Shown: positions 35,293-44,495, counted from the first letter of the stretch. The stretch: 64,000 nucleotides of DNA from an uncultured Prevotellaceae bacterium (GCA_902784565.1 CACZVE010000002.1:1-64000); one strand, 5' to 3'. The notes: generated by a model not told the origin, from the sequence alone. A program made the numbers and translations.

Positions 35293-36984
35293 ATGGAATC
35301 TTTTCAGTGGTTGAAAGACCTTTTTACGACAACTGACTCAGTGGCACACATCACGCTGCTCTATGCCATCGTGATAGCCATCGGTGTGTATCTGGGAAAG
35401 ATCAAGTTCTTCGGCATCTCTCTCGGTGTGACGTTCGTGCTCTTTGCCGGCATCCTCGCCGGACATATCGGATTCACGGCTCCCACCTCCATCCTGACGT
35501 TCGTACAGGACTTCGGACTGATCCTCTTCGTCTTCATGATCGGTATGCAGGTCGGTCCCGGTTTCTTCGAGAGTTTCGGCACACAGGGTATCAAACTCAA
35601 TGGTCTGGCGGCATCCGCCATCCTGTTGAATATCCTGGTGATGTTCGCCTGCTACTATATCTTCTTCGACACGAACAACGCCACCAGTCTTCCGATGATG
35701 GTGGGAACGCTCTATGGCGCCGTCACCAACACCCCCGGTCTTGGTGCCGCCAACGAAGCCTTGTCGACAGTCTTCGCCAGCAATGCCCCCCAGATAGCCT
35801 CGGCCTATGCCTGTGCTTACCCCCTCGGTGTGTTAGGCATCATCGGCGCTATAATATTAATAAGGTATATATGTGGCATCAGACTGGAAAAGGAAGAGGA
35901 TCAGTTGAAGGCACTGGAAGAGACCAATGCCAACAAGAAACCCTATAAGATGCACTTGGAGGTGACGAACAAATACCTGGAAGGCAAGACCCTGTTGCAG
36001 GTACACGACTTCCTGAACCGCGACTTCGTAGTGTCGCGACTCGTGCACGACGGCGAACTCTGCATCCCCAACCGCGACACCCTCTTCCATCTGGGCGACC
36101 AGATGCTGATTGTCTGTGCCGAATCCGACCAGGAAGCCATCATGGCCTTCATCGGTCCGAAACTCGACATCGACTTTGAACAGCAGGATCAGCCGTTGGT
36201 ATCGAAGCGCATCCTCATCACCAACCCGAAGATGAATGGTAAGACCTTAGCCTCGATGCACTTCTCAAGTGTTCACGGTGTGAATGTCACCCGTGTCACC
36301 CGTCACGGCATGGATCTCTTCGCATCAGCAGCCCTACCCCTGCAGGTTGGCGACAAGATCATGGTAGTAGGACCCGAGGATGCCGTAGACCGTGTGGCCA
36401 ACAAGATGGGTAACAGCCTCCGTCGTCTGAATGCGCCGAATATTGCCACCATCTTCGTAGGCATCTTCCTTGGACTGATCTTCGGTTCCATTCCTCTGGC
36501 CATTCCCGGCATGCCTGTTCCCGTGAAACTCGGTCTGGCAGGCGGACCGCTCATCATCGCCATCCTCATCGGCCGCTACGGCTATAAGATAAAACTCGTG
36601 ACCTATACCACGACCTCAGCCAATATGATGCTCCGTGAGATTGGCCTCGTGCTCTTCCTCGCCTCCGTAGGCATCAAGGCCGGTGCTGGGTTCTTCGAGA
36701 CCGTGATCGACGGCGATGGCCTGCTCTATGTGCTGACAGGCTTCCTCATCACGATCATCCCCATCCTGATTATAGGGCCCATTGCCCGACTGAGATACAA
36801 GTTCAACTATTTCACCATTGCAGGTATGGTGGCCGGTACCTATACCGACCCTCCTGCCCTGGCCTACGCTAACAGCATCTGCTCAAAGGAGGCGCCAGCC
36901 ATCGGCTACTCGACGGTCTATCCGTTGGCGATGTTCCTCAGGATCTTTACCGCACAGATCATCGTGCTATTCTTCTGCGGGTAA
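35293..36984 (+). CDS. AspT/YidE-type transporter with two TrkA-C domains
   Basis: 563-aa inner-membrane protein of the aspartate:alanine exchanger family. Two five-helix duplication domains (~15-195 and ~375-560) flank two cytoplasmic TrkA-C regulatory domains (~215-370; [57 protein letters not shown]). The repeated [19 protein letters not shown] and [20 protein letters not shown] segments, plus [20 protein letters not shown], are typical. The transported ion is not predictable. The position before the Na+-pumping decarboxylase genes suggests dicarboxylate or amino-acid exchange linked to succinate metabolism, but that is inference. Confidence 0.85.
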   Translation: MESFQWLKDLFTTTDSVAHITLLYAIVIAIGVYLGKIKFFGISLGVTFVLFAGILAGHIGFTAPTSILTFVQDFGLILFVFMIGMQVGPGFFESFGTQGIKLNGLAASAILLNILVMFACYYIFFDTNNATSLPMMVGTLYGAVTNTPGLGAANEALSTVFASNAPQIASAYACAYPLGVLGIIGAIILIRYICGIRLEKEEDQLKALEETNANKKPYKMHLEVTNKYLEGKTLLQVHDFLNRDFVVSRLVHDGELCIPNRDTLFHLGDQMLIVCAESDQEAIMAFIGPKLDIDFEQQDQPLVSKRILITNPKMNGKTLASMHFSSVHGVNVTRVTRHGMDLFASAALPLQVGDKIMVVGPEDAVDRVANKMGNSLRRLNAPNIATIFVGIFLGLIFGSIPLAIPGMPVPVKLGLAGGPLIIAILIGRYGYKIKLVTYTTTSANMMLREIGLVLFLASVGIKAGAGFFETVIDGDGLLYVLTGFLITIIPILIIGPIARLRYKFNYFTIAGMVAGTYTDPPALAYANSICSKEAPAIGYSTVYPLAMFLRIFTAQIIVLFFCG

Positions 36985-37025
36985 TCCTATAAAGACAATA
37001 TATAATAATACACAATATAAAAAAA

Positions 37026-38051
37026 ATGAATAAAATCAGAATCCTGTTCAGTGGTATTTTGCTGACAAGCGCCTCTGCGATGATGGCCCAGGGAGCCAAT
37101 AACATTCGCATCAACGAGGTGCTGACCAACAACACCACCAGCATTCAGGATGAGTACGGACAGCGTGAAGCATGGATAGAGTTGGAGAACACCTCGTTCA
37201 CCACCTACAACGTGCGTGGCATGTACTTCACCACCGACCGCACCGTGCTCGATCCCAACATGAGCGTGCCGGAGCGCATCAAGCGTATGAGCGTCATCCC
37301 CAGCGGAGACCCACGTACGCAGATCGGCGGTCGTCAGCACCTTGTATTCTACTGCAACTCCAACCCAGCACAGGGCAAGTTGCACCTCTCTTTGAAGGTT
37401 CCCATGTCGGAACCACTCTGGATTGGTTTCTATAATGGCAACGCTACAGAACTGATTGACTCCGTCAGTGTACCAGCCCTTGCAGCAGATCAGAGTTATG
37501 CCCGTCAGACAGCCACCTCATGGACTGTGAAGTCGGCTGCGAATGTCACTCCTGGTATCGAGAACTTCATCAAGACCGATGAGACCAAGGACGCCTACCT
37601 GAAGCGCGAAGATCCCCACGGCTTCGGTATCACTCTGCTGGCGATGGGTATCGTCTTTTTCTGTCTGGCTTTGCTGTTCGTTTTCTTCTGGATCTTCGGT
37701 CTGATCATGCGTCATCTCGACACGGCTAAAAAGGTTGCCTATACTCAACCCATTAAACCCATCACGAAAACTGTCGAGGTCACCCACGACCTGGCCCACG
37801 CCACGGGTAACATTCTACAGGACGGTCTGAAGACGAAGGGTATCGACAAAGAGGTCTATATCGCTGTCATCGCCATGGCTCTCAAACAATATCAGGATGA
37901 TGTACACGATGTTGAGTCAGGTATCATCACCATCAAGTCGAAAAATACAGACTGGACGGATGAATACTCGCAGATGACCCATTTCCACGACCCATTGCAA
38001 CCGTCAAGTCACATGGGACAGACAATTCCTACCACCCGCGATATGAAGTAA
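37026..38051 (+). CDS. OadG-like decarboxylase gamma subunit with N-terminal lamin-tail-like domain
   Basis: 341-aa fusion. A signal peptide (~1-21) is followed by a ~140-residue extracytoplasmic beta domain (IRINEVLTNNTTSIQDEYG, AWIELENTS, RQHLVFYCNSN) that looks like a lamin-tail domain. One TM helix follows (~205-230, MGIVFFCLALLFVFFWIFGL) and then a cytoplasmic tail. The TM plus tail correspond to OadG, the small gamma subunit that assembles Na+-translocating decarboxylases; canonical OadG is only ~85 aa. Genes for the biotin carrier and OadB follow, which supports the assignment. The extra domain would sit outside the membrane. The lamin-tail call is by pattern only. Confidence 0.75.
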   Translation: MNKIRILFSGILLTSASAMMAQGANNIRINEVLTNNTTSIQDEYGQREAWIELENTSFTTYNVRGMYFTTDRTVLDPNMSVPERIKRMSVIPSGDPRTQIGGRQHLVFYCNSNPAQGKLHLSLKVPMSEPLWIGFYNGNATELIDSVSVPALAADQSYARQTATSWTVKSAANVTPGIENFIKTDETKDAYLKREDPHGFGITLLAMGIVFFCLALLFVFFWIFGLIMRHLDTAKKVAYTQPIKPITKTVEVTHDLAHATGNILQDGLKTKGIDKEVYIAVIAMALKQYQDDVHDVESGIITIKSKNTDWTDEYSQMTHFHDPLQPSSHMGQTIPTTRDMK

Positions 38052-38084
38052 ATTGTATATTTTAAATCGTCAAATTGTAAATTC
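38050..38084 (+). repeat. AAATCGT/AAATTGT spacer repeat, copy A
   Basis: The gap before the biotin carrier gene ends in AAATCGTCAAATTGTAAATT. The same string recurs before the next gene (38536-38574). Confidence 0.7.
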
Positions 38085-38537
38085 ATGAACAAGTATCAAT
38101 ATAAAATACAAGGCGTCGACTACGACGTAGAGATTGAAGAAGTAGAAGGTAACGTTGCCAAAGTCAATGTCAACGGTATCCGTTTCGACGTAGAATTGAA
38201 ACAGCCTATCAACCCGACGAGTACCTTGAAGAAGGTACATGTAGAGGCTCCGAAGCCCGTTTCCCGTCCTTCGGTGGCACCAGCCGTGGCACCTGCTGCC
38301 GACAAACCTATGGCTGCAGGTACCGGTTCTCCCATCAAGGCACCGCTGCCCGGCACCATCACGGAGTTAAAAGTCAACGTAGGCGACACAGTCAAGCAGG
38401 GTGATGTGGTCCTCGTGCTCGAAGCCATGAAGATGCAGAACAACATCGAGTCGGAGCATGAAGGCACCGTTACCTCTATCACCGTCAAGCAGGGTGAATC
38501 CGTTATGGAGGGAGCAGTCCTGATGACCATCGGGTAA
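38085..38537 (+). CDS. biotin carboxyl carrier subunit of a Na+-pumping decarboxylase
   Basis: 150-aa biotin-attachment protein. The C-terminal lipoyl/biotinyl domain (~75-150) has the biotinylation motif EAMKMQN, with Lys near residue 125, preceded by PLPGTITELKVNVGDTVKQG. A Pro/Ala-rich linker (~60-85, VSRPSVAPAVAPAADKP) gives the swinging arm. N-terminal residues resemble those of acyl-CoA carboxylase carriers. In the methylmalonyl-CoA decarboxylase complex it shuttles CO2 from the carboxyltransferase to OadB. Confidence 0.93.
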   Translation: MNKYQYKIQGVDYDVEIEEVEGNVAKVNVNGIRFDVELKQPINPTSTLKKVHVEAPKPVSRPSVAPAVAPAADKPMAAGTGSPIKAPLPGTITELKVNVGDTVKQGDVVLVLEAMKMQNNIESEHEGTVTSITVKQGESVMEGAVLMTIG

Positions 38538-38574
38538 ATTGTAAATCGTAAATCGTCAAATTGTAAATTTCAAA
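38536..38574 (+). repeat. AAATCGT/AAATTGT spacer repeat, copy B
   Basis: Second copy of the spacer, with 7-bp reiteration (GTAAATCGTAAATCGTCAAA), directly upstream of the OadB ATG. It starts at the stop codon of the carrier gene. Confidence 0.7.
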
Positions 38575-39732
38575 ATGGATCTCGGACAATTTATCATACA
38601 GAATTTCCATGAATTCCTGACCTACACGGCCTTTGCCAATGCCACTGTCGGGAATCTCATCATGATTGCGGTGGGAGCCTTCTTCATCTGGCTCGCCATC
38701 AAGAAAGACTTCGAGCCGTTGTTGCTGGTCCCCATCGGACTGGGTATCATCCTCGGCAATATTCCCTTCCGTGCCGATGCCGGTTTGGAAATCGGGCTCT
38801 ACGAAGACAACTCCGTGTTGAACATCTTCTATCAAGGTGTGCGTCAGGGCTGGTATCCGCCACTGATCTTCCTTGGTATCGGGGCCATGACCGACTTCTC
38901 GGCTCTCCTTGCCAATCCGAAACTGATGCTCATCGGCGCCGCTGCGCAGTTTGGTATCTTCGGAGCCTATATGGTAGCACTGGCGATGGGCTTTGAACCC
39001 TCACAGGCCGCTGGTATCGCCATCATCGGTGGTGCTGACGGACCTACGGCAATCTTCCTGTCATCGAAACTCTCTCCGAACCTGATGGGAGCCATCGCCG
39101 TGTGTGCCTACTCTTATATGGCGCTGGTGCCTGTCATCCAACCGTTCATCATGCGTCTTCTCACCACCAAGAAAGAGCGCGTCATCAAGATGAAGCCGGG
39201 TCGTGAGGTGTCTCAGACAGAGCGCATCCTCTTCCCCATCATCGGACTATTGCTGACCACGTTTATCGTGCCATCCGGCTTGCCTCTTCTTGGTATGTTG
39301 TTCTTCGGTAATCTGCTGAAGGAGAGTGGCAAGACCACCCGTCTGGCGAAGACGGCTGGTGCAGCCCTGAACGATATCGTCGTGATGCTGCTCGGTCTCA
39401 CCGTGGGTTGTTCGACACAGGCCAGCGAGTTCCTGACCTTCAATACGATTAAGATCTTTGCCCTCGGTGCAATGGCCTTTATGATTGCCACAGCATCAGG
39501 TGTGTGCTTCGTGAAAATCATGAACCTGTTCCTTCCCGAAAGCAAGAAACTGAACCCGCTGATTGGTAATGCCGGTGTGAGTGCCGTACCCATGGCAGCC
39601 CGCATCTCCAACAACCTCGGACTGGAGTACGACCGCCACAACTTCCTGCTCATGCACGCCATGGGTCCGAATGTGGCTGGTGTTATCGGCTCTGCAGTCG
39701 CAGCAGGTGCCTTGCTGGGATTCCTGTCATGA
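38575..39732 (+). CDS. oadB: Na+-translocating decarboxylase beta subunit
   Basis: 385-aa integral membrane subunit that decarboxylates carboxybiotin and exports Na+. Signatures: GIGAMTDFSALLANPKL, IIGGADGPTAIFLSSKL (the re-entrant loop with the functional Asp) and NAGVSAVPMAARISNNLG. Nine to ten hydrophobic segments fit. With OadG and the carrier it makes three of the four subunits; the carboxyltransferase alpha subunit is absent here and must be elsewhere. Its stop overlaps the start of the LuxR-type gene (ATGA). Confidence 0.94.
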   Translation: MDLGQFIIQNFHEFLTYTAFANATVGNLIMIAVGAFFIWLAIKKDFEPLLLVPIGLGIILGNIPFRADAGLEIGLYEDNSVLNIFYQGVRQGWYPPLIFLGIGAMTDFSALLANPKLMLIGAAAQFGIFGAYMVALAMGFEPSQAAGIAIIGGADGPTAIFLSSKLSPNLMGAIAVCAYSYMALVPVIQPFIMRLLTTKKERVIKMKPGREVSQTERILFPIIGLLLTTFIVPSGLPLLGMLFFGNLLKESGKTTRLAKTAGAALNDIVVMLLGLTVGCSTQASEFLTFNTIKIFALGAMAFMIATASGVCFVKIMNLFLPESKKLNPLIGNAGVSAVPMAARISNNLGLEYDRHNFLLMHAMGPNVAGVIGSAVAAGALLGFLS

Positions 39733-40322
39733 ACAACAGGCCCAAAATAGCTATTATCGACCCCAACACCCTCTCGGCGTTGGGGTTGAAGTCTATTTTA
39801 CAGAATGTCATGCCCATCATGACCGTTGACACCTTCGGTTCTTTCGCAGAACTGACGGCCAATGATCCCGAGAACTATTACCACTATTTTGTAGCAATGA
39901 ACGTGGTACTGGAAAACAAGGCCTTCTTTTCAGACCACCGTCGCAAGACCATTGTCTTGACATTCTCCCTCGACACAACTTCGCAGTTTTCTGAGTTCCA
40001 TTGCCTCTGCATCAACCAACCCGAGCAAGCGCTCGTACGCTCACTGCTTGCACTCGAGCAGCGAGCCCACGGTAGTGGACAACATCTACCTCCCATGCCA
40101 AAGGTCCTCCAACAGAAAGTCCTCTCCGACCGAGAGATAGAGGTCATGTCGTTGATTGTGCAGGGATATATCAACAAAGAGATTGCCGACAGACTTAACA
40201 TCGGTCTGGCGACTGTGATAACCCACAGGAAAAACATCATGGACAAACTCGGGCTGAAGAGTGTCTCCGCCCTCACTATCTATGCCGTTATGCACGGCTA
40301 TGTAGACATCAATACTATTTAA
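39729..40322 (+). CDS. LuxR-type regulator with degenerate receiver
   Basis: 197-aa DNA-binding protein. The C-terminal LuxR/GerE HTH (~130-192) is clear: LSDREIEVMSLIVQGYINKE, then IADRLNIGLATVITHRKNIM. The N-terminal half has receiver topology (KIAIIDPNTLSALGLKSIL) but lacks the phosphorylation site: the region of the acceptor Asp reads YFVAMNVVLENKAF, the acidic pair is reduced to one Asp, and the conserved Lys is missing. It should therefore act without phosphorylation. The start overlaps oadB (ATGA), so its level is tied to the decarboxylase operon, perhaps as feedback. Its last 8 bp overlap the convergent rfbC. Confidence 0.85.
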   Translation: MNNRPKIAIIDPNTLSALGLKSILQNVMPIMTVDTFGSFAELTANDPENYYHYFVAMNVVLENKAFFSDHRRKTIVLTFSLDTTSQFSEFHCLCINQPEQALVRSLLALEQRAHGSGQHLPPMPKVLQQKVLSDREIEVMSLIVQGYINKEIADRLNIGLATVITHRKNIMDKLGLKSVSALTIYAVMHGYVDINTI

Positions 40323-40878
40323 TAAAGAACTCAAAAGGACTATCGAAGTCTTTGAGTAATGGATGCTTCGTATCCTTTTGTGAGAGAATCGCTTTGGTGA
40401 TGGGTACACGCCAGTCTATGCCAAGCGAGTCATCCAAGATACTGATGCCGGCATCGGCCTCAGGATGGTAAAACTCATCACATTTATATTGGAACACGGC
40501 TGTTTCTGACAAAACGGAAAAGCCATGGGCAAACCCTTTGGAGATGAAGAACTGGCGATGGTTGTCTTCTGACAGTTCCACAGCCACATGTTGACCATAG
40601 GTTGGACTGCCCTTACGAATATCCACGGCGACATCTAGTACAGCCCCTTTGACACAACGTACCAGTTTACTCTGCGTAAAAGGAGGACGCTGGAAATGAA
40701 GGCCACGCATCACGCCATAGGAAGACTTGCTCTCATTATCCTGCACAAAAATGACAGGACCAACTTTCTCGTCAAACTCTCGCTGAGAGAATGACTCAAA
40801 AAAGTAACCTCGTGCATCCTCAAATATGCGTGGTTCTATGATAACCACACCATCTATCGCTGTTTTTATGACGTTCAT
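40315..40878 (-). CDS. rfbC: dTDP-4-dehydrorhamnose 3,5-epimerase
   Basis: Third step of dTDP-L-rhamnose synthesis. 187 aa from the ATG at 40876-40878. RmlC cupin motifs: EPRIFEDARGYFFESFSQRE, SSYGVMRGLHFQ (catalytic His), KLVRCVKGAVLDVAVDIRKG (basic/acid catalytic residues) and FISKGFAHGFSVLSE. Upstream in-frame ATG near 40908 overlaps the -7 box and was rejected. It has its own perfect promoter. The other rfb genes lie apart at 45250 and 57872. Confidence 0.95.
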   Translation of the reverse strand: MNVIKTAIDGVVIIEPRIFEDARGYFFESFSQREFDEKVGPVIFVQDNESKSSYGVMRGLHFQRPPFTQSKLVRCVKGAVLDVAVDIRKGSPTYGQHVAVELSEDNHRQFFISKGFAHGFSVLSETAVFQYKCDEFYHPEADAGISILDDSLGIDWRVPITKAILSQKDTKHPLLKDFDSPFEFFIK

Positions 40879-40905
40879 AATTCGTTCTATTCCATTATCT
40901 CGGTG

Positions 40906-40937
40906 CAAAGATACAACTTCTTATTGAAACATGCAAA
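40906..40937 (-). promoter_or_regulatory. promoter of rfbC
   Basis: Minus-strand TTTG (40934-40937), 20-bp spacer, TATCTTTG (40906-40913): exact consensus, 27 bp before the ATG. Confidence 0.75.
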
Positions 40938-40981
40938 GATTTTGTAGTTGAATCTTCAAAAATAATAATTTAAGGTTTTTT

Positions 40982-41013
40982 TTTGGTTTTTTGCCCGTTT
41001 ATTCGTACCTTTG
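40982..41013 (+). promoter_or_regulatory. promoter of the RidA/chorismatase-like gene
   Basis: TTTG (40982-40985), 20-bp spacer, TACCTTTG (41006-41013). The -7 region TTATTCGTACCTTTG is the same cassette as before GH30 and the DUF5686 gene. The leader is ~90 nt long and holds a hairpin: GCAATT at 41046-41051 pairs with AATTGC at 41063-41068, with GAGT/ACTC inside. Confidence 0.7.
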
Positions 41014-41107
41014 CAGCCGAAAATGCGAGAACGGGCTGCACCTCAGCAATTCGAGTGAACTCAATTGCGTTCGGTTTGCACCGTCCTTGCACCCAAATTA
41101 CCAAAAA

Positions 41108-42250
41108 ATGAGCAAACAACTCTCACAAATTGAATTTGAGAATGCCCGTGCCGATGTCCTGTGTTTCGACAACGGCACGGAAGTCAAGGAATATCACGCC
41201 ATGATCCATATCAGCGGACAACGGCTGACATACGCCAAACAATTAGAGGCTATCATGAACGCCTACCAGGGTTTGTTGGACCGTCTGCCTGATACGCAGG
41301 CCGTCTTCAAGCGTTATTTCCTTAGTGATGCGGCCAATCAGGCTGACGAGATTGTGGTGGCCGATATGACAGATTGTGCCAAGAGCATCATCGAACAGGC
41401 TCCACTCGATGGAACAAAGGTAGCATTATGGGTCTATCTGATGTCAGGCGTCCAGACGGGCATGACAAAGAGTGGTCTCTACGAGGCCTGTCACGGACAG
41501 TTCCGTCACCTGTGGAATGCCAGTGCGCACAACCTTGCCGCCAACTCTGAGTACCAGATGCGCCTGCTTTTCAACGAATACGTGATGCAACTGGCGGAGG
41601 AAGGCTGTAAACTGGCAGACAACTGTATCCGCACCTGGCTGTTCGTCAATGATATCGACCTTAACTACGGTGGTGTGGTACGTGCCCGTAATCAGGTGTT
41701 CTTTACCCAGGGTCTGACCGTTCACACCCATTTCATTGCCTCTACCGGTATCGGAGGTCGGCAGCAGGATCCCAATGTACTGTCGCAGATGGACAACTAT
41801 GCCATTGCGGGTATCCAACCAGAACAGATACATTACCTCTATGCGCCCACTCACCTGAACCGTACCAGTGACTACGGAGTGAGTTTTGAGCGCGGTACCT
41901 ATATCGACTATGCCGATCGTCGCCATGTGTTTATCTCTGGCACGGCCAGCATCAACAATAAGGGCGAGATCATGTTCCCGAAAGATATAGAGAAACAGAC
42001 ACAACGGATGTGGGAGAATGTGGAGGCCCTGCTCAAAGAGGCAGACTGTACCTACGACGATGTGATGGAGATGATTGTCTATCTGCGGGATGTGGCAGAC
42101 TACCAAACTGTCAAGGAACTCTTCGAGGAGCGTTTCCCCGATAAGCCCTATGTCATCACCCTCGCCCCTGTCTGTCGTCCAGGCTGGCTCGTGGAAATGG
42201 AGTGCATGGCTATCAAGCAACAAGACAAGCCGGAGTTCCCGGCATTCTAA
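41108..42250 (+). CDS. RidA (YjgF)/chorismatase-like protein
   Basis: 380-aa cytoplasmic protein from the ATG at 41108. The C-terminal ~130 residues are a RidA-type fold (ISGTASINNKGEIMFPKDIE, QTQRMWENVEALLKEADCTY, VVYLRD-like MIVYLRDVADYQTVKE, RPGWLVEMECMAI). The N-terminal part resembles the two-domain chorismatases (FkbO/Hyg5 type), with RTWLFVNDIDLNYGG and ARNQVFFTQGL. Function is not settled: chorismate hydrolysis, enamine/imine deamination or an unknown reaction. Monocistronic, with a strong promoter and a terminator. A longer N-terminal frame begins upstream of the promoter and was rejected. Confidence 0.75.
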   Translation: MSKQLSQIEFENARADVLCFDNGTEVKEYHAMIHISGQRLTYAKQLEAIMNAYQGLLDRLPDTQAVFKRYFLSDAANQADEIVVADMTDCAKSIIEQAPLDGTKVALWVYLMSGVQTGMTKSGLYEACHGQFRHLWNASAHNLAANSEYQMRLLFNEYVMQLAEEGCKLADNCIRTWLFVNDIDLNYGGVVRARNQVFFTQGLTVHTHFIASTGIGGRQQDPNVLSQMDNYAIAGIQPEQIHYLYAPTHLNRTSDYGVSFERGTYIDYADRRHVFISGTASINNKGEIMFPKDIEKQTQRMWENVEALLKEADCTYDDVMEMIVYLRDVADYQTVKELFEERFPDKPYVITLAPVCRPGWLVEMECMAIKQQDKPEFPAF

Positions 42251-42254
42251 AATA

Positions 42255-42282
42255 AAAAATCCCGCCGGTTGGCGGGATTTTT
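42255..42282. terminator. bidirectional terminator before rny
   Basis: Arms 42255-42266 and 42271-42282 (AAAAATCCCGCC and complement) with a GGTT loop, followed by a T-run; it serves the two convergent genes. Confidence 0.88.
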
Positions 42283-42284
42283 AT

Positions 42285-43826
42285 TTATTTTGCGTAAGCT
42301 ACGCTTCGTGTCTCTCGGATAACTGTAATCTTCACCTGACCCGGATAGGTCATTTCATTCTGGATCTTCGTGGCTATCTCACCGCTCAGGGCCTCAGTCT
42401 CTGCATCGCTCATCTTGTCGGCACCGACGATGACACGCAACTCACGACCAGCCTGGATGGCGTAGGTCTTGGTGACACCTGGATAACTCATGGCAATGGC
42501 CTCAAGGTCGTTCAGACGTTTGATATAAGCCTCTACAATCTCACGACGGGCACCGGGACGGGCACCGGAGATGGCATCGCACACCTGTACGATGGGAGCC
42601 AGCAGCGTCTGCATCTCCATCTCATCATGGTGAGCACCGATGGCATTACAGATGTCGGGCTTCTCTTTGAACTGCTCTGCAATCTTGGCGCCATAGAGGG
42701 CGTGAGGCATCTCACTCTCCTCATCGGGCACCTTACCGATATCATGTAACAGTCCGGCACGCTTAGCCTTCTTCGGGTTCAGACCCAATTCCGAAGCCAT
42801 CACAGCACAGAGATTTGCCGTCTCACGAGCATGCTGCAGCAGGTTCTGTCCGTAAGAAGAACGATACTTCATCTTACCGATGATACGGATGAGTTCGGGG
42901 TGCAACCCATGGATACCGAGGTCGATAGCCGTACGCTTACCTGTCTCAATGATCTCGTTGTCGAGTTGTTTCTTTACCTTTGCCACCACTTCCTCAATAC
43001 GTGCGGGATGGATACGTCCGTCGCTGACCAACTGGTGCAAAGCCAGACGACAAGTCTCACGGCGCACGGGATCGAAGCCGCTGATAACGATAGCCTCGGG
43101 GGTATCATCTACCACAATCTCCACACCGGCAGCAGCCTCCAAGGCACGGATATTTCTTCCTTCACGACCGATGATACGGCCCTTCACCTCGTCATTATCG
43201 ATATGGAACACACTGACGGAGTTCTCGATAGCCGTCTCTGTTGCAACACGCTGGATGGTCTGAATGACAATCTTCTTGGCCTGGGCATCAGCATTGAGTT
43301 TGGCCTCGTCCATGATTTCGTTGATGTAACTGGCTGCAGCCGTCTTGGCCTCATCCTTCATCGATTCCACCAAGCGGTTCTTGGCCTCCTCAGCACTCAG
43401 TCCAGACACCTCCTCGAGCATCTCACGCTCCTTGAGTTGCATTTTCTCCAGTTCCTCGGCCTTCACAGAAAGCAGTTTCTTCTCGTTGTCGACGCGTTGC
43501 TGCAGGTTGTCGAGTTCATTCTTCCGACGTCCGAGTTCCTCCTGACGCTGGTTCAGTGAGATTTCACGCTGCTTCAGTTTGTTCTCACTCTGCTGGATGT
43601 GCTGGTTGCGCTGCTGCACTTCCTTCTCCAGTTCGCTCTTCTTGTTCAGGAATTTCTCCTTCACCTCGAGCAGTTTCTTCTCTTTGATAACCTCAGCCTC
43701 CTTGGTGGCTGTATCAATCATCTCCCTGTATTTTCCCTTGAGGACATAGCGGAAAATCAGATATCCACCGACACCTCCCAATGCGAGTGCGCCGGCAGCA
43801 ATCAATAGTACAAAAATTAAATCCAT
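42285..43826 (-). CDS. rny: ribonuclease Y
   Basis: Membrane-anchored endoribonuclease that starts mRNA decay. The 513-aa protein has an N-terminal TM helix (~2-25, [20 protein letters not shown]), a long coiled coil (~30-200, Glu/Lys-rich), a KH domain (~205-270; [20 protein letters not shown]) and an HD domain (~330-420; [10 protein letters not shown] with metal-binding His-Asp, then GAHHDE). Length and order are standard. Last gene of a unit with zapA and two unknown genes. Confidence 0.96.
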   Translation of the reverse strand: MDLIFVLLIAAGALALGGVGGYLIFRYVLKGKYREMIDTATKEAEVIKEKKLLEVKEKFLNKKSELEKEVQQRNQHIQQSENKLKQREISLNQRQEELGRRKNELDNLQQRVDNEKKLLSVKAEELEKMQLKEREMLEEVSGLSAEEAKNRLVESMKDEAKTAAASYINEIMDEAKLNADAQAKKIVIQTIQRVATETAIENSVSVFHIDNDEVKGRIIGREGRNIRALEAAAGVEIVVDDTPEAIVISGFDPVRRETCRLALHQLVSDGRIHPARIEEVVAKVKKQLDNEIIETGKRTAIDLGIHGLHPELIRIIGKMKYRSSYGQNLLQHARETANLCAVMASELGLNPKKAKRAGLLHDIGKVPDEESEMPHALYGAKIAEQFKEKPDICNAIGAHHDEMEMQTLLAPIVQVCDAISGARPGARREIVEAYIKRLNDLEAIAMSYPGVTKTYAIQAGRELRVIVGADKMSDAETEALSGEIATKIQNEMTYPGQVKITVIRETRSVAYAK

Positions 43827-43856
43827 AAAAAATCTATGTTGTTAAAAATAATATCC

Positions 43857-44156
43857 TCACTTCAGAGCCTCCTCAATGTCGGAAGTCAACTTCTGGAGAA
43901 TATCATTATAGGGGGCTGCATCATTCTTCCGGTGTTCACGCTCATAGAGTAGCGCAATATCTATCAGGGTCATCAACGAGATGGTGTGCTCGCCCTTTTT
44001 CCCTTTATAGGCCTGCGCATACGCATTATAGCGGTCGGTGATGAGTTTGGCGGCGGCACGGTAGAACTCTTCGTCCTCCCGGTTCACCGTCACCGCAATC
44101 TCCTCATCATAGACGTGCAGTCGGATATGTAGTTTCTCTTTGTTCACTTCTGGCAT
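43857..44156 (-). CDS. zapA: cell division protein ZapA
   Basis: 99-aa FtsZ-ring-associated protein. The N-terminal LHIRLHVYDEEIAVTVNRED followed by EEFYRAAAKLITDRYNAYAQ and a C-terminal helix (~65-99) for tetramer coiled coil match ZapA. It sits 15 bp after a small coiled-coil gene and 30 bp before rny. ZapA next to rny is seen in other Bacteroidota. Confidence 0.88.
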   Translation of the reverse strand: MPEVNKEKLHIRLHVYDEEIAVTVNREDEEFYRAAAKLITDRYNAYAQAYKGKKGEHTISLMTLIDIALLYEREHRKNDAAPYNDILQKLTSDIEEALK

Positions 44157-44171
44157 CGCTTCTTCCCTTTC

Positions 44172-44468
44172 TTACTGTTCGTCGCTTAAGATAGCAATAC
44201 ACTTGTTCACATCCCTGATCAACTTGGCGACACGGGCCTTGGCACTCTCCAGGTCACCGTCGGTGATTTCCATCATCTTCGCCATCTTCAGGGCGTTGTA
44301 GTCATTGTCCGCCTGAGCCAGTTTTGCTTGCAGGTTCTTCATCTCCTGCTCGTTCTTTTCCACCATCGCATACAGGTCTGCATTCTCCTTCTTCAGTTCC
44401 TGAAACCGAAGAAGCAGATCCCTCACACGGGTCTGGAAAGTAGCAATTGTTTGCTCGTTAGGACTCAT
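44172..44468 (-). CDS. small coiled-coil protein, possibly division-associated
   Basis: 98-aa protein made of a continuous predicted coiled coil (~15-70: RVRDLLLRFQELKKENADLY, NEQEMKNLQAKLAQADNDYN) and a short C-terminal region. No motif gives a firm family. Size, shape and place directly before zapA suggest a ZapB-like partner of ZapA, but that is inference. A -7 box TACTTTTG lies 20 bp upstream on the minus strand. Confidence 0.75.
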   Translation of the reverse strand: MSPNEQTIATFQTRVRDLLLRFQELKKENADLYAMVEKNEQEMKNLQAKLAQADNDYNALKMAKMMEITDGDLESAKARVAKLIRDVNKCIAILSDEQ

Positions 44469-44487
44469 AACGTAACGTTTTGTTCTA

Positions 44488-44495
44488 CAAAAGTA
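44488..44495 (-). promoter_or_regulatory. -7 box before the coiled-coil/zapA/rny unit
   Basis: Minus-strand TACTTTTG, 20 bp before the ATG at 44466-44468; no well-placed TTTG. Confidence 0.45.
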
